In this document: positions 8,820 to 19,086 of the stretch, piece after piece
Position numbering within the stretch: the stretch's first letter is position 1
Layout of the letters: every line of letters begins with the position of its first letter
DNA from: Bacteroidales bacterium CF
GTDB taxonomy: Bacteria > Bacteroidota > Bacteroidia > Bacteroidales > UBA932
DNA: 64,000 nt
Assembly: GCA_000473305.1 (NCBI GenBank)
Contig: CP006772.1
Location: 992,001-1,056,000, forward strand
Direction of reading: 5' to 3'
Position numbers and translations under genes: made by a program
The notes under the pieces: generated by a model
What the model was told of the DNA's origin: nothing
The model's database searches: none
Seen by the model: the letters and a program-made list of their open reading frames with translations, nothing else

Positions 8820-8860
8820 AAGGTAATTCCCCTTTTTCGGGATCATAATTGGAAAATACT

Positions 8861-8868
8861 TAACTTTG
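8861..8868 (+). promoter_or_regulatory. -7 element upstream of hydF
   Basis: TAACTTTG matches TAnnTTTG and lies 47 bp before the hydF ATG. No matching -33 element is evident. Confidence 0.4.
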
Positions 8869-8915
8869 AGTATGAAATTTATCTTTATTTAAATAATATT
8901 TCCAATTTTAAATAT

Positions 8916-10118
8916 ATGAGCAAGGTCAGACATATAGGTGTCTTCGGTAAGAGAAACACAGGAAAGAGCTCCTTAATCAATACTATTACAGGTCAAAATG
9001 TGGCAATTGTATCTGATATTCCGGGTACAACAACAGACCCTGTAAGAAAAAGAATGGAGATATTCGGTTTAGGACCTGTAGTTTTTATTGATACTGCCGG
9101 TATAGATGATGACGGAAAGTTAGGGGAGAAACGTGTGGAAAAGACCCGGTCAGTAATAAAGACAATAGACCTGGCAATACTTATCTTTACAAATAATCAG
9201 GTTGACAAATATGAGAGAGATTTGATTAAATCTTTCAGAGAGGAGGAGCTGCCTTTTATCATGGTTCACAACCAATCTGACATTGTGGCTCTTGATCCTG
9301 AATTGGCATTGGATCTTTCTGAAAAAGAGAGGATAAGTATCCTGGAGTTTTCATGTTCTCTTTTGGATGAACAAGAGCAGAAAGAGGCTGTGGAGACACT
9401 AACCAGTCTAATTATTGCCGGGTTACAGGACAGCTCACCGGGCAGGACAATTCTTGAAGGTCTTGCAGAAAAGGGTGATAAGATTGTAATGGTTTGTCCT
9501 GTAGATAGTGAGGCACCTGAAGGAAGGCTAATTCTACCACAGGTTAATGCAATAAGGGATGCTCTGGACAGAGATGCCGTGGCTGTAGTTCTTCAGCCGG
9601 AGGCTCTAGAAAAGTATATCAAAGAGGAGGTTGTAAAACCGAAATTGGTTGTTACAGACAGTCAGGCATTTGAATATGTGAGTAAAATTGTTCCGGAAGA
9701 TATCCAGCTTACCGGTTTTAGTATGCTTCTTGCACGTAGCAAGGGGATTTTTCCTCAATATGTAAAAGGAATAGATGCAATTCAAAACCTTAAGCACGGT
9801 GACAGGATACTTATACTTGAATCCTGTACCCATCACAGCTCTTGTGAAGATATAGGAAGAGTAAAGATCCCGCGTCTTTTGCAGAAAAAGTGTGGAATGG
9901 AGTTCTCTTTTGATGTTGTTGGAGGTCTGGATTCCTTACCGGAGAATATTTCAAACTATTCGATGGTAATTCAGTGCGGCGGATGTATGATCACTGACAG
10001 ACAATTACAGGCCAGATTGAGGCCTGCCATAAAATCCGGGATACCTGTTGCAAATTACGGGATGGTGATTGCTTATTGTACCGGAATATATCAGCGGGCT
10101 ATTAACCCGCTGATATAG
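8916..10118 (+). CDS. hydF: [FeFe]-hydrogenase maturation GTPase HydF
   Basis: A 400-residue HydF, the scaffold that assembles and delivers the di-iron subcluster of [FeFe]-hydrogenase. The GTPase domain shows G1 GKRNTGKS (residues 11-18), a threonine-rich switch I in IPGTTTDP, G3 DTAG and G4 NQSD. The C-terminal cluster site has CTH (Cys304, His306) and CGGC (Cys354, Cys357). Family members usually have a His directly before the second Cys pair; here that residue is Gln353. HydE, HydG and the hydrogenase are not in this window, so the maturation genes are scattered or one is outside. The helicase and the small membrane protein lie upstream on the other strand. Confidence 0.95.
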   Translation: MSKVRHIGVFGKRNTGKSSLINTITGQNVAIVSDIPGTTTDPVRKRMEIFGLGPVVFIDTAGIDDDGKLGEKRVEKTRSVIKTIDLAILIFTNNQVDKYERDLIKSFREEELPFIMVHNQSDIVALDPELALDLSEKERISILEFSCSLLDEQEQKEAVETLTSLIIAGLQDSSPGRTILEGLAEKGDKIVMVCPVDSEAPEGRLILPQVNAIRDALDRDAVAVVLQPEALEKYIKEEVVKPKLVVTDSQAFEYVSKIVPEDIQLTGFSMLLARSKGIFPQYVKGIDAIQNLKHGDRILILESCTHHSSCEDIGRVKIPRLLQKKCGMEFSFDVVGGLDSLPENISNYSMVIQCGGCMITDRQLQARLRPAIKSGIPVANYGMVIAYCTGIYQRAINPLI

Positions 10119-10122
10119 AGTT

Positions 10123-10557
10123 TTATTGATGAAGTTTGTTCCATTCAAGCAGAATCTCTCTCTCTTTCCCGTTTACTCTTGAGCCGGGTCTGACGATAGA
10201 GTAGGAGATTGGCGGCATATCGTGTGCTACAATTACACTGTCCACTCTGGAGGCTGTCTCTTTCGTGATTATTCCGGCAGAAAGAATCGATTCATAATAT
10301 GGTTGCAGATTAATGCTCGAAAATCCCTCTTTGGAGCCTCTCTTTATTTTATTGCCGATTAACGGAAGCTTGCTGTACCATGGAAGCTTTGGATTGCTTA
10401 CATGGCAAACCATACATCCCGAATTGCCAATTATGGCAATGGCTTTACCCTGGAAGGAAAGGTCATTTACAGGTTCATGATCAATAGCTCTGAAAGTAAT
10501 TATCAGTGTTGCTGCCAGTATCAGCACCCCGATGATTGTCTTTGAAAGTATGCTCAT
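10123..10557 (-). CDS. Exported haem-binding domain protein (CxxCH)
   Basis: A 144-residue protein with an N-terminal membrane anchor or signal (about residues 5-24) and a single c-type haem motif CMVCH (Cys48, Cys51, His52), resembling the Bacteroidetes haem-binding domain family. A Met-Pro-Pro segment (HDMPPISY) further on could supply the axial Met. It should sit in the periplasm or at the inner membrane and carry electrons. It lies 9 bp downstream of the FMN-binding protein gene on the same strand, which suggests joint redox function. The two genes converge on hydF. Confidence 0.75.
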   Translation of the reverse strand: MSILSKTIIGVLILAATLIITFRAIDHEPVNDLSFQGKAIAIIGNSGCMVCHVSNPKLPWYSKLPLIGNKIKRGSKEGFSSINLQPYYESILSAGIITKETASRVDSVIVAHDMPPISYSIVRPGSRVNGKEREILLEWNKLHQ

Positions 10558-10566
10558 ATCTTAAGT

Positions 10567-11082
10567 TTAATTTTTCGCCGCCTTGTTGAGTATTATCTCG
10601 ACATTTTTCGATATGGCGTTTGCAGAAAAAGTTGCACCTGAATAACTGTCCGCAGATGCCTTTTTCTTTGCTGCATCAGTCACTTTAAGCCCATTCCATG
10701 TGTTGAAGAAGTTTTGTCTTTCTAGCTTCTTCAGATAGGCAGCTGTTTCCCAATTGCTCAATATGGCCACTTTTTTTATACTCTTGTTCTTGTCTGTTAT
10801 GACTATAACAGGAGTTGTGTTATTGTAGCCTTTGATGCCATCTGAATATGGTTTGCTTGACAAACAGTAACCTAAAACTTTTTTGTCTGAGCTTACTATG
10901 TTGAACCACTCTCCCTTGTTTTTTTCAACCGCCACCGCATCAGGGTAGATGCTTTTAACAACATCCAGTCCTGAGATTTCCTTGAAAACAGGAACGTCCT
11001 TTTTAGGGCCATTGTTATTCTGTGAAACTCCAACTGTCGCCAATGCGAATGTAACAAATAATAATGATATAACCTTTTTCAT
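10567..11082 (-). CDS. Exported FMN-binding domain protein (RnfG/NqrC-like)
   Basis: A 171-residue protein with a signal peptide (MKKVISLLFVTFALATVGVSQ) and an FMN-binding domain. The flavinylation motif DSYSGAT (residues 145-151) matches the D-x-x-S/T-G-A-T sites at which ApbE attaches FMN to a Thr, here Thr151. The protein therefore probably carries covalent FMN outside the cytoplasm. It is followed by a CxxCH haem protein in the same direction, making a plausible short electron-transfer chain. No RnfG or NqrC partner genes are nearby, and no apbE gene was seen in this window. Confidence 0.8.
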   Translation of the reverse strand: MKKVISLLFVTFALATVGVSQNNNGPKKDVPVFKEISGLDVVKSIYPDAVAVEKNKGEWFNIVSSDKKVLGYCLSSKPYSDGIKGYNNTTPVIVITDKNKSIKKVAILSNWETAAYLKKLERQNFFNTWNGLKVTDAAKKKASADSYSGATFSANAISKNVEIILNKAAKN

Positions 11083-11114
11083 TTTTTTAAATTAGATGCC
11101 AATCAGACAAAGAA

Positions 11115-11141
11115 GGCCGGTAAAAGTTTACTTTTCCGGCC
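11115..11141 (-). terminator. Hairpin after ppdK
   Basis: GGCCGG-T-AAAAG pairs with CTTTTCCGGCC (one bulged base, 4-nt loop). On the minus strand it follows the ppdK stop and is succeeded by a short T-rich run, so it is a probable terminator separating ppdK from the FMN protein gene. Confidence 0.6.
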
Positions 11142-11163
11142 ATCATCTTTGTGCAAAAATAAA

Positions 11164-13881
11164 TTATTTTGTAGCCTTGATTGCAGCCTGGGCAGCAGCA
11201 AGCCTTGCAATAGGAACACGGAAAGGAGAGCATGAAACATAGTTCATACCTGCATTATGGCAGAATTCCACAGAAGCAGGGTCGCCACCGTGTTCTCCGC
11301 AGATACCGACCTTGAGTTTGGCATTTGTGCCACGACCGCCTTTTATACCCATATCTATGAGTTTTCCGACTGATGTTGTGTCCAGAGTCTGGAAAGGATC
11401 GAAAGGCAGGATCTTCTTATCAAGGTAATCACCCATGAATGCACCTATGTCGTCTCTTGAGAAGCCGTAAGTCATCTGAGTAAGGTCGTTTGTACCGAAT
11501 GAGAAGAATTGAGCAGTCGAAGCCATCTCGTCTGCAAGTAGGGCAGCTCTCGGAATCTCAATCATTGTTCCGTAGAGATATGAAATCTTAACACCAGTTT
11601 TTGCTTCAACATCAGCATGAATCTTATCGCAGATTGTCTTCTGGTAGTCAAGTTCCTTAACAGAGACTGTTACCGGGATCATAATCTCAGGTAGTGGGTT
11701 GAATCCCTCCTTAATCAACTCTGCAGTAGCTTCGAAAATTGCTTTGTACTGAGTTGCACTTACCTCAGGATATGTTATCCCAAGACGGACACCACGGTGA
11801 CCCATCATAGGGTTGGTCTCATGTAGCGACTCTCCACGTTTCTTGATATCCTCAATACTGATATTGAGTTCACTTGCAAGCTCTTGTTGTTTCTCGTGTG
11901 TTTGAGGTACAAATTCATGAAGAGGTGGATCGAGAAGCCTGAAGGTTACAGGTTTGCCGTTCATGACCTTCATTGTGCCTTTCACTGCCTTTTTTATGAA
12001 TGGTTCAAGCTCTTTGAGGGCAACGACTCTCTCTTCCTCTGTCTTCGAAAGAATCATCTTGCGAAGTTTTGCAAGAGGTTGCTCAGAGTTTTTACCGTAG
12101 AACATATGCTCAATACGGAAAAGACCGATACCCTCTGCCCCGAAGTTGATTGCGTTTTGTGCATCTTCAGGAGTATCCGCATTTGTGCGTACACCAAGAA
12201 CGCGATATTTGTCAACGATATTCATGTATTCGACAAAGCGCGGGTTTTCTGAGGCATCCATTGTAGAGATTGCAGAATCGTATACCAGACCCTTGCTTCC
12301 ATTGAGACTGAATACATCACCTTCGCTGTATGTCTTGCCAGCTACGGTAAGTTTTTTTGTCTTGAGATCGATATGAAGAGCATCGCAACCAACTATACAG
12401 CATTTGCCCCAACCTCTTGCGACAAGCGCAGCATGAGAAGTCATACCACCTCTTGCTGTAAGCAGACCGTCAGCGGCACGCATACCCTCTACATCTTCAG
12501 GATTTGTCTCTTCACGGACGAGAATTACTTTTCTTCCCTCTTTTGCAGCTTCTACTGCAGCCTCTGCTGTAAATACAATTGTTCCTACAGAACCACCCGG
12601 GCCTGCAGGTAAACCTTTGGCTATAACCTTGGCCGCTTTTTCAGATGCTGGGTCAAGAATTGGGTGAAGGAGTTCATCAAGTTGAACAGGAGCAACTCTC
12701 ATCACGGATGTCTTTTCGTCAATAAGACCTTCATGTAGCATGTCCATAGCCATATTGAGCGCAGCCAAACCTGTTCTCTTGCCTACACGGCACTGAAGCA
12801 TCCAGAGTTTTCCGTCCTGAATTGTGAACTCAATGTCCTGCATGTCATGGAAGTGTTTCTCAAGATTTTTCTGAATCGAATCAAGTTCAGCATATACTGC
12901 AGGCATTGCTGTTTCAAGAGATGCGAGGTGTTTGTTCTGATCGTTCTTTGTTGCCTCGTTAAGTGGATTAGGTGTACGGATACCGGCTACAACATCCTCT
13001 CCCTGAGCGTTGATAAGCCACTCTCCGTAGAATTTAGCCTCTCCTGTTGCTGGGTTTCTTGAGAAAGCAACTCCTGTTGCAGAATTATCACCCATGTTTC
13101 CGAATACCATTGCCTGAACGTTAACTGCTGTTCCCCACTCATCAGGAATACCCTCTATTCTTCTGTATGAGATGGCACGTTTTCCGTTCCATGATTTGAA
13201 TACTGCACCGATACCTCCCCAAAGTTGCTCATAAGCGTTGTCAGGGAATGATTTGCCTAATACATCAACGATTTTCTTCTTGAAGTCATCGCAGATTTGG
13301 ATCAGGTCTTCAGTGGTCAAGTCTGTGTCACTCTTGTAACCCTTCTTGACTTTTAGTTCATGAAGCATCTTGTCAAGTTGGACACGGATACCTTTACCCT
13401 CTTCAGGCTCTATATTTTCAGCTTTCTCCATAACAACATCTGAATACATCATAATCAGACGGCGGTATGCATCGTATACAAAACGAGGATTCTGGGTTTT
13501 CTTTATCAGGCCGGGAATAGTCTCAGAACACAAACCAATGTTCAGTACTGTCTCCATCATACCTGGCATTGAACTTCTTGCACCGGAACGGCAAGAGACA
13601 AGAAGCGGATTCTCTTTGTCACCGAACTTCATGTCCATGATAGCCTCTGTCTTTGATAATGCAGCATCCACTTCAGCCTTTAGAGCTGCAGGATATTCCA
13701 TGTTGTTCTTGTAGTACTCGACACATGTTTCTGTAGTTATTGTAAAACCGGCAGGAACAGGAATCTCAAGTTTGCACATTTCGGCCAGGTTAGCACCTTT
13801 TCCACCGAGAAGATTTTTCATTGAGCCGTCACCTTCTGCGGTTTTTCCACCGAAAAGGTAAACTCTTTTAATGTCAGACAT
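11164..13881 (-). CDS. ppdK: Pyruvate, phosphate dikinase
   Basis: A 905-residue PPDK, which interconverts pyruvate, ATP and phosphate with PEP, AMP and pyrophosphate and is a central enzyme of PEP metabolism in anaerobic Bacteroidetes. The ATP-grasp N-domain (GGKGANLAEM), the phosphohistidine swivel domain with GGMTSHAALVARG (catalytic His), and the PEP/pyruvate barrel with GICGEHGGDP are all present in the usual order and length. It starts at an ATG at 13881 on the minus strand, 74 bp after the PhoH-like gene, with its own -7 element in that gap. Confidence 0.98.
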   Translation of the reverse strand: MSDIKRVYLFGGKTAEGDGSMKNLLGGKGANLAEMCKLEIPVPAGFTITTETCVEYYKNNMEYPAALKAEVDAALSKTEAIMDMKFGDKENPLLVSCRSGARSSMPGMMETVLNIGLCSETIPGLIKKTQNPRFVYDAYRRLIMMYSDVVMEKAENIEPEEGKGIRVQLDKMLHELKVKKGYKSDTDLTTEDLIQICDDFKKKIVDVLGKSFPDNAYEQLWGGIGAVFKSWNGKRAISYRRIEGIPDEWGTAVNVQAMVFGNMGDNSATGVAFSRNPATGEAKFYGEWLINAQGEDVVAGIRTPNPLNEATKNDQNKHLASLETAMPAVYAELDSIQKNLEKHFHDMQDIEFTIQDGKLWMLQCRVGKRTGLAALNMAMDMLHEGLIDEKTSVMRVAPVQLDELLHPILDPASEKAAKVIAKGLPAGPGGSVGTIVFTAEAAVEAAKEGRKVILVREETNPEDVEGMRAADGLLTARGGMTSHAALVARGWGKCCIVGCDALHIDLKTKKLTVAGKTYSEGDVFSLNGSKGLVYDSAISTMDASENPRFVEYMNIVDKYRVLGVRTNADTPEDAQNAINFGAEGIGLFRIEHMFYGKNSEQPLAKLRKMILSKTEEERVVALKELEPFIKKAVKGTMKVMNGKPVTFRLLDPPLHEFVPQTHEKQQELASELNISIEDIKKRGESLHETNPMMGHRGVRLGITYPEVSATQYKAIFEATAELIKEGFNPLPEIMIPVTVSVKELDYQKTICDKIHADVEAKTGVKISYLYGTMIEIPRAALLADEMASTAQFFSFGTNDLTQMTYGFSRDDIGAFMGDYLDKKILPFDPFQTLDTTSVGKLIDMGIKGGRGTNAKLKVGICGEHGGDPASVEFCHNAGMNYVSCSPFRVPIARLAAAQAAIKATK

Positions 13882-13938
13882 AGTAATTAATTTCTAGATT
13901 TTATGTTTATAATTTAAAATTTTTCAAAAAATAGGGAG

Positions 13939-13946
13939 CAAATATA
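13939..13946 (-). promoter_or_regulatory. -7 element upstream of ppdK
   Basis: CAAATATA on the plus strand reads TATATTTG on the minus strand. It lies 57 bp before the ppdK start. A CAAA (TTTG) is at 13959-13962 but the spacing of 12 bp is short, so only the -7 is well supported. Confidence 0.4.
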
Positions 13947-13955
13947 GTAAAATAT

Positions 13956-15299
13956 TTACAAAAGTTTTCCGGCAAGTTCTGATAGTTCACTTCTCTCTCC
14001 CCGGACAAGATTTATATGTGCAAAAATATCCTGACCAAAAAGTTTCTCCCCAAGGTGGGTCAAACCATTTGAATGAATATCAAGATATGGAGAGTCAATC
14101 TGGTGTATGTCTCCAGTAAATACAAGCTTGGTTCCCTCACCGGCCCTGGTGATTATAGTCTTTACCTCATGAGGTGTAAGATTCTGTGCCTCATCAATTA
14201 TAAAAAATGAGTTTGAAAGGCTTCTTCCTCTGATGTATGCCAGTGGGGTGATGAGCAGTTTTTCGTTCTTGAGCATCTCCTCAATTCTTACTGCCTCCCG
14301 GCTGGTTGGCTTGAAAGCTTTTGAGATAACGGCAAGATTGTCATATAGCGGCAACATATATGGCCCCATCTTCTCCTTCACATCTCCCGGTAGAAATCCC
14401 ATCTCCTGGTTTTGCAGTGGGATAACCGGCCGTGAGAGCAATATCTGATCAAAATCCTGTTCCTGAGCCAAAGCTGCGGCAAGAGCAAGAAGTGTCTTTC
14501 CTGTTCCTGCGGTTCCTGTGAGTGAAACCAGTTTTATGTCAGGATTGAGAAGTGCATCAAGTGCCAGGGTCTGTTCGTCATTTCTCGGATCAATTCCGTA
14601 CGCACGCTGTCTTTTAATCCCGAAAAGGGAGTTTGTGGGTTTATTATATCTTGCCAGCACGTTATTGTTCCCCGTAGGATTCTTGATTGCATATAGCTGA
14701 TTGCTGACCGGATTCTTGATTTTGAACTCCTTGACAGAGACTCCGTCCTCTTTGTAGAAAAGCTGGTCAATTGTCTCTTTTGTCACATTTTCAAGATGAA
14801 CAACCTCTCTTTTAATGTTTTCAACCCTGTCCTCAGTGATTTTGTCTGTCAGGTAATCCTGTGCATTAATTTTAAGAGCTTTGGCTTTAAGCCTTATATT
14901 CACATCCTTTGAAACGAGCGCAACCACTCTGTCGGGGTTTTGCTCTTTTACCCACTGAGTGGTTGCCAGTATTCTGTGATCTTGTGTGTCCTCGAAAAAT
15001 GATTGGAGCATCTGGTCACTGAAAGGGTGGGTCAGTTCGATTTTGAGAAGTCCCAGTCCTTCTCCGATGCGTATACCTTTGTCAAACAGATGGTTGTCAC
15101 TGATTTTATCCATCTCTCTTAGGAACTCTCTGGAATTATAATTTATGGAGTCGTTTCCCTTCTTGAATTTATCCAGCTCTTCAAGAACAGTGATTGGTAT
15201 CACAATGTCGTTTTCCTGGAAATTGTGTATTGCACGGAAATCGTGCAATATTACATTAGTGTCCAGTATAAATATCTTGGGCAATTTGACCTTTTTCAT
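13956..15299 (-). CDS. PIN domain / PhoH-like ATPase (YlaK type)
   Basis: A 447-residue two-domain protein. The N-terminal PIN nuclease-like domain begins with the acidic motif FILDTNVILHDF, with further conserved Asp residues. The C-terminal PhoH NTPase has Walker A GTAGTGKT and Walker B FFIIDEAQNL followed by VFTGD. Proteins of this type are thought to be RNA helicase-nucleases, though substrates are not well established. It starts 3 bp after the purL stop and is read in the same direction, so purL and this gene may share a transcript; the ppdK -7 element lies within its 3' end region. Confidence 0.93.
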   Translation of the reverse strand: MKKVKLPKIFILDTNVILHDFRAIHNFQENDIVIPITVLEELDKFKKGNDSINYNSREFLREMDKISDNHLFDKGIRIGEGLGLLKIELTHPFSDQMLQSFFEDTQDHRILATTQWVKEQNPDRVVALVSKDVNIRLKAKALKINAQDYLTDKITEDRVENIKREVVHLENVTKETIDQLFYKEDGVSVKEFKIKNPVSNQLYAIKNPTGNNNVLARYNKPTNSLFGIKRQRAYGIDPRNDEQTLALDALLNPDIKLVSLTGTAGTGKTLLALAAALAQEQDFDQILLSRPVIPLQNQEMGFLPGDVKEKMGPYMLPLYDNLAVISKAFKPTSREAVRIEEMLKNEKLLITPLAYIRGRSLSNSFFIIDEAQNLTPHEVKTIITRAGEGTKLVFTGDIHQIDSPYLDIHSNGLTHLGEKLFGQDIFAHINLVRGERSELSELAGKLL

Positions 15300-15302
15300 A
15301 AC

Positions 15303-18300
15303 TCATGTTTTTGAAATCCACTTTCTGGCATTAACAAACATTTCCAGCCAAGGTGTAACCTCATCATCAACCCTGCTTCTGGTGTAGTGTGCCCATGTCT
15401 GAGGGTATATACACCTTTCCGGGTGAGGCATCATGGCCAGATGTCTGCCGTCACTGCTGCAGATTCCTGCAACACCCTCAGGAGAACCGTTAGGGTTTGC
15501 AGGATATTCACCATAATTGTATCGTACGGCTACATTGTATTTTGAAATCTCTTGAGGGAAATAGAATTTTCCTTCACCATGGGCTACCCATATTCCAAGT
15601 TGTGAGCCCTTAAGTGACGAGAGCATTATTGACGGGGATTCCTCGACTGTCACCCCAACGAATGCACTTTCATATTTGTGACTGTCGTTGTGCTTCATCT
15701 TAGGTGAACCATCCTTTTCGCCTGAGTTTATCAGACCAAGTTCTGCCATAAGCTGACATCCGTTGCAGACTCCCAGTGACATGGTATCCTTCCTGTTGTA
15801 GAAGTCATCTATCGCTTTTCGTGCCTTTTCGTTGTACATAAAGGCCCCGGCCCATCCTTTTGCAGAGCCGAGAGTGTCTGCATTTGAGAATCCACCTACA
15901 AATACAACCATTTTTACCTCTTTGAGATCCTCCCGGCCGTTTATAAGGTCTGTCATGTGAACATCCTTGACAGCAAAGCCTGCAAGATGGAGAGCCCATG
16001 CCATTTCTCGGTCGCCGTTCGATCCTTTTTCACGGATTATGGCAGCAATTGGCCTTGAAGAAGTCTCCTTTACGTCCTGAATTCCATAAGAAGACCTTTT
16101 ACCGGTATAGCCCTCAGGAAACTTGTACTTCAATGGCTGTGACTTATAATTGGTGAACCTTGAAAAAGCAAGCTTTTCTCCTACCTGGTCTACATCGAAA
16201 AGATATGATGTCTTGAACCACAAATCCCTGTAATAGTCAATGTCCAGACTTATATCCAGCTTGTTGGCCTTCAGTGTGAGAGTTCTCTCTTCTGTTGTTG
16301 TGCCGATATTATATATGGTTATGCCGTGACTGGCGGCAATCTCTTCGACTTTTTCAATGTTTTCAGCCGAAGATTGAACTACAACTCCTGCAATTTCCGC
16401 AAAGAGAAGTTTAATAGAATCCTTTATGTTTATTGATGATAGTTCAGCACTGATTCCACCTCCGGTATTTGAGAAACACATCTCCAGCAGAGTTGTGACA
16501 ATTCCTCCGGCAGATATATCATGGCCGGAAAGTAATGTGTCTTTTGCCACCATCTCCTGAACAGCCGAGAAGCAACTTGCGAAATAGTCCGGATTGTCGA
16601 TGTCAGGAACTTCATTGCCCAGTTGATTTGTAACCTGTGCGAGTGCTGAACCTCCAAGAGCAAAGCTGTTTTCATTCAATACAGTAAAAGGAATGAGGTA
16701 AATATTACTTTCAGGTGAATTGGCAATGACAGGCCTTACAACTCTTCTTACATCCATACTCTCACCGGCAGCAGATATTATCAATGTGCCCGGAGAGAGA
16801 ACCTTACTGCCGTCAGGATATTTCTGAGTCATAGACAGAGAGTCCTTGCCGGTAGGAATGTTTATTCCCAATGCTATAGAGAAATCGCTTGCAGCCTTAA
16901 CTGCCGAGTAAAGTCTGGAATCCTCACCTTCATTCCTGCAAGGCCACATCCAGTTAGCAGAGAGTGAAACCCCCTTAATTCCTTGTTTGATAGGAGTCCA
17001 TACAATGTTTGTCAGAGACTCTGATATTGCCATCCTGCTGCCGGCTTCCGCATCTATCAGTGCAACGGCAGGTGCATGTCCTATTGATGTTGCAACACCC
17101 TCAATATTGTTGTATCCGATAGCTGCTACTCCCAGGTTGTTCAGCGGTAGCTGAATCTCACCGGCTGTCTGCTGATTTGCAATCAGTCCGGTAACAGAAC
17201 GGTCTACCTTGTTGGTAAGCCAATCCTTGCAGGCAACCGATTCCAGCTGCATTACCATCTCCAGATAGTATTCAATATCCTCCTCGTCATACTCCAACGG
17301 ATCCCATCTATGCGGCACGGTGACATCTTCCATGATTGTTTTGGGAGCAGCCCCGAACATGTCTTCCAGTGCCAGATCTATAGGCGTATCACCATTCTTG
17401 CTGTTTTTTAAAGTGAAATTCTTTCGGCCCGTAGCCTCTCCGACAACATACATCGGAGCTCTCTCTCTGGCCGCAACTCTTTCAAGTTCTGCCACGTCCT
17501 TCTCCTTGATAACCAGCCCCATTCTCTCTTGGGATTCATTACCGATTATCTCTTTTGCAGAGAGTGTGGGATCTCCGATAGGAAGTTTGCTGATATCTAT
17601 GTCCCCTCCGGTCTCTTCCACCAGTTCTGAAAGACAGTTTAGATGGCCGCCGGCCCCATGGTCATGTACTGATATGATTGAGTTTTCATCGCTCTCGGCC
17701 AGTGTGCGGATTGCATTATAAACCCTTTTTTGCATCTCGGGGTTGGACCTCTGTATTGCATTTAATTCGATAGCGTTGTCATACTCTCCTGTTGCAACGG
17801 ATGAAACAGCACCACCACCCATACCGATGCGGTAGTTATCCCCACCGAGTATTACAACCTTATCTCCGGTTTCCGGAGTATCTTTTTTTGAGTAACTCTT
17901 TTTGGCAAAGCCAACACCTCCGGCGAGCATTATCACCTTGTCGTAGCCATATTCCTTGCTGTGTTCGTCATGTTCAAATGTGAGCAGAGATCCGCAAATA
18001 AGAGGTTGCCCGAATTTGTTGCCGAAATCGCTGGCTCCGTTGGAGGCTTTGATCAAAATCTCCTCAGGTGTCTGGTATAGCCAGTTTCTGCCCTCATTAC
18101 ACTCCCAGTACCTTCCTTCAACCTCAAACCTCGGGTAGGATGTCATATATACAGCAGTACCGGCAATAGGAAAAGAGCCCTTACCTCCGGCAATCCTGTC
18201 CCTGATTTCACCGCCGCTTCCTGTGGCTGCACCATTGAATGGCTCTACAGTAGTAGGAAAATTGTGTGTTTCAGCTTTCAGTGAAATAACGGTCTCTTCA

Positions 18301-19010
18301 TCGCGAAGCACAAAAAGGTCAGGTTTATCTCCGCTTTTAGGAGCAAACATTGAAATACGAGGACCCTCAAGAAATGCACAATTGTCCTTGTATGCAGATA
18401 CTATCCTGTTGGGATTCTCGAGTGATGTTTTCTTGATAAGTTTGAAAAGTGTCGACTCTTTCTCTTTTCCATCTATGATAAATGTACCGTTGAAAATCTT
18501 ATGGCGGCAATGCTCAGAGTTCACCTGGGAGAAGCCGAATACCTCTCCGTCTGTAAGCGAACGACCGAGTTTTTTACTCAATCCTGTCAGATAGTCAATT
18601 TCATCATTATTAAGAGCGAGACCCTCCTGAAGGTTGTACTCGGAGATATCTGTTATATACTTTACAGGTTCTGCCTCTCTGTTTATGCTGAAAACATTGT
18701 TGTCCAGATTGTTGTATATTCTCTGAAGCATCTTGTCATGATGAGCATCCGGAGAATTTACCCTGAAAAATTCCTCAATCCTCTCAACTCCCGATATGTT
18801 CATGTTTTGAGTAATCTCCACAGCAGTAGTACTCCAGGGAGTTATCATCTCTTTTCTAGGTCCGACAAAATAGCCTTGCAACAACTCTTCCGGCACCTCA
18901 CCGGCATCACCGAAAAGCCATTTTAAAGCGTTTACACTCTCATCAGGCAGTGACCCTTTAACCTGTACTGCTATAATGTTTTGCTGATCATTTGAAAAGA
19001 AAAGAATCAT
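15303..19010 (-). CDS. purL: Phosphoribosylformylglycinamidine synthase (large, fused form)
   Basis: A 1235-residue FGAM synthase that converts FGAR, ATP and glutamine to FGAM in purine synthesis. The order is typical of the single-chain large form: an N-terminal domain, two AIR-synthase-like halves (including the ATP site with [10 protein letters not shown]) and a C-terminal glutamine amidotransferase with Cys in GVCNGCQLM and His in [11 protein letters not shown] use the ATG at 19010 (MILFFSND) because the longer frame needs a TTG at 19037. It faces folC, with 76 bp between the two starts. Confidence 0.97.
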   Translation of the reverse strand: MILFFSNDQQNIIAVQVKGSLPDESVNALKWLFGDAGEVPEELLQGYFVGPRKEMITPWSTTAVEITQNMNISGVERIEEFFRVNSPDAHHDKMLQRIYNNLDNNVFSINREAEPVKYITDISEYNLQEGLALNNDEIDYLTGLSKKLGRSLTDGEVFGFSQVNSEHCRHKIFNGTFIIDGKEKESTLFKLIKKTSLENPNRIVSAYKDNCAFLEGPRISMFAPKSGDKPDLFVLRDEETVISLKAETHNFPTTVEPFNGAATGSGGEIRDRIAGGKGSFPIAGTAVYMTSYPRFEVEGRYWECNEGRNWLYQTPEEILIKASNGASDFGNKFGQPLICGSLLTFEHDEHSKEYGYDKVIMLAGGVGFAKKSYSKKDTPETGDKVVILGGDNYRIGMGGGAVSSVATGEYDNAIELNAIQRSNPEMQKRVYNAIRTLAESDENSIISVHDHGAGGHLNCLSELVEETGGDIDISKLPIGDPTLSAKEIIGNESQERMGLVIKEKDVAELERVAARERAPMYVVGEATGRKNFTLKNSKNGDTPIDLALEDMFGAAPKTIMEDVTVPHRWDPLEYDEEDIEYYLEMVMQLESVACKDWLTNKVDRSVTGLIANQQTAGEIQLPLNNLGVAAIGYNNIEGVATSIGHAPAVALIDAEAGSRMAISESLTNIVWTPIKQGIKGVSLSANWMWPCRNEGEDSRLYSAVKAASDFSIALGINIPTGKDSLSMTQKYPDGSKVLSPGTLIISAAGESMDVRRVVRPVIANSPESNIYLIPFTVLNENSFALGGSALAQVTNQLGNEVPDIDNPDYFASCFSAVQEMVAKDTLLSGHDISAGGIVTTLLEMCFSNTGGGISAELSSINIKDSIKLLFAEIAGVVVQSSAENIEKVEEIAASHGITIYNIGTTTEERTLTLKANKLDISLDIDYYRDLWFKTSYLFDVDQVGEKLAFSRFTNYKSQPLKYKFPEGYTGKRSSYGIQDVKETSSRPIAAIIREKGSNGDREMAWALHLAGFAVKDVHMTDLINGREDLKEVKMVVFVGGFSNADTLGSAKGWAGAFMYNEKARKAIDDFYNRKDTMSLGVCNGCQLMAELGLINSGEKDGSPKMKHNDSHKYESAFVGVTVEESPSIMLSSLKGSQLGIWVAHGEGKFYFPQEISKYNVAVRYNYGEYPANPNGSPEGVAGICSSDGRHLAMMPHPERCIYPQTWAHYTRSRVDDEVTPWLEMFVNARKWISKT

Positions 19011-19086
19011 AAGGAAAAGATGTGAAATAATCCACAAAATTACTCCTTTTTAAGTAATAAATTGCCAATTTTGCAAAAAACATAAT

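Noticed and set aside
15145-18926. Several plus-strand frames of 60-140 codons across purL and phoH
   Set aside because: All are antisense shadows of strongly supported genes and have no domain signature.
19011-19037. Longer purL start at a TTG
   Set aside because: The added residues are not part of the family; ATG 19010 gives the expected N-terminus.
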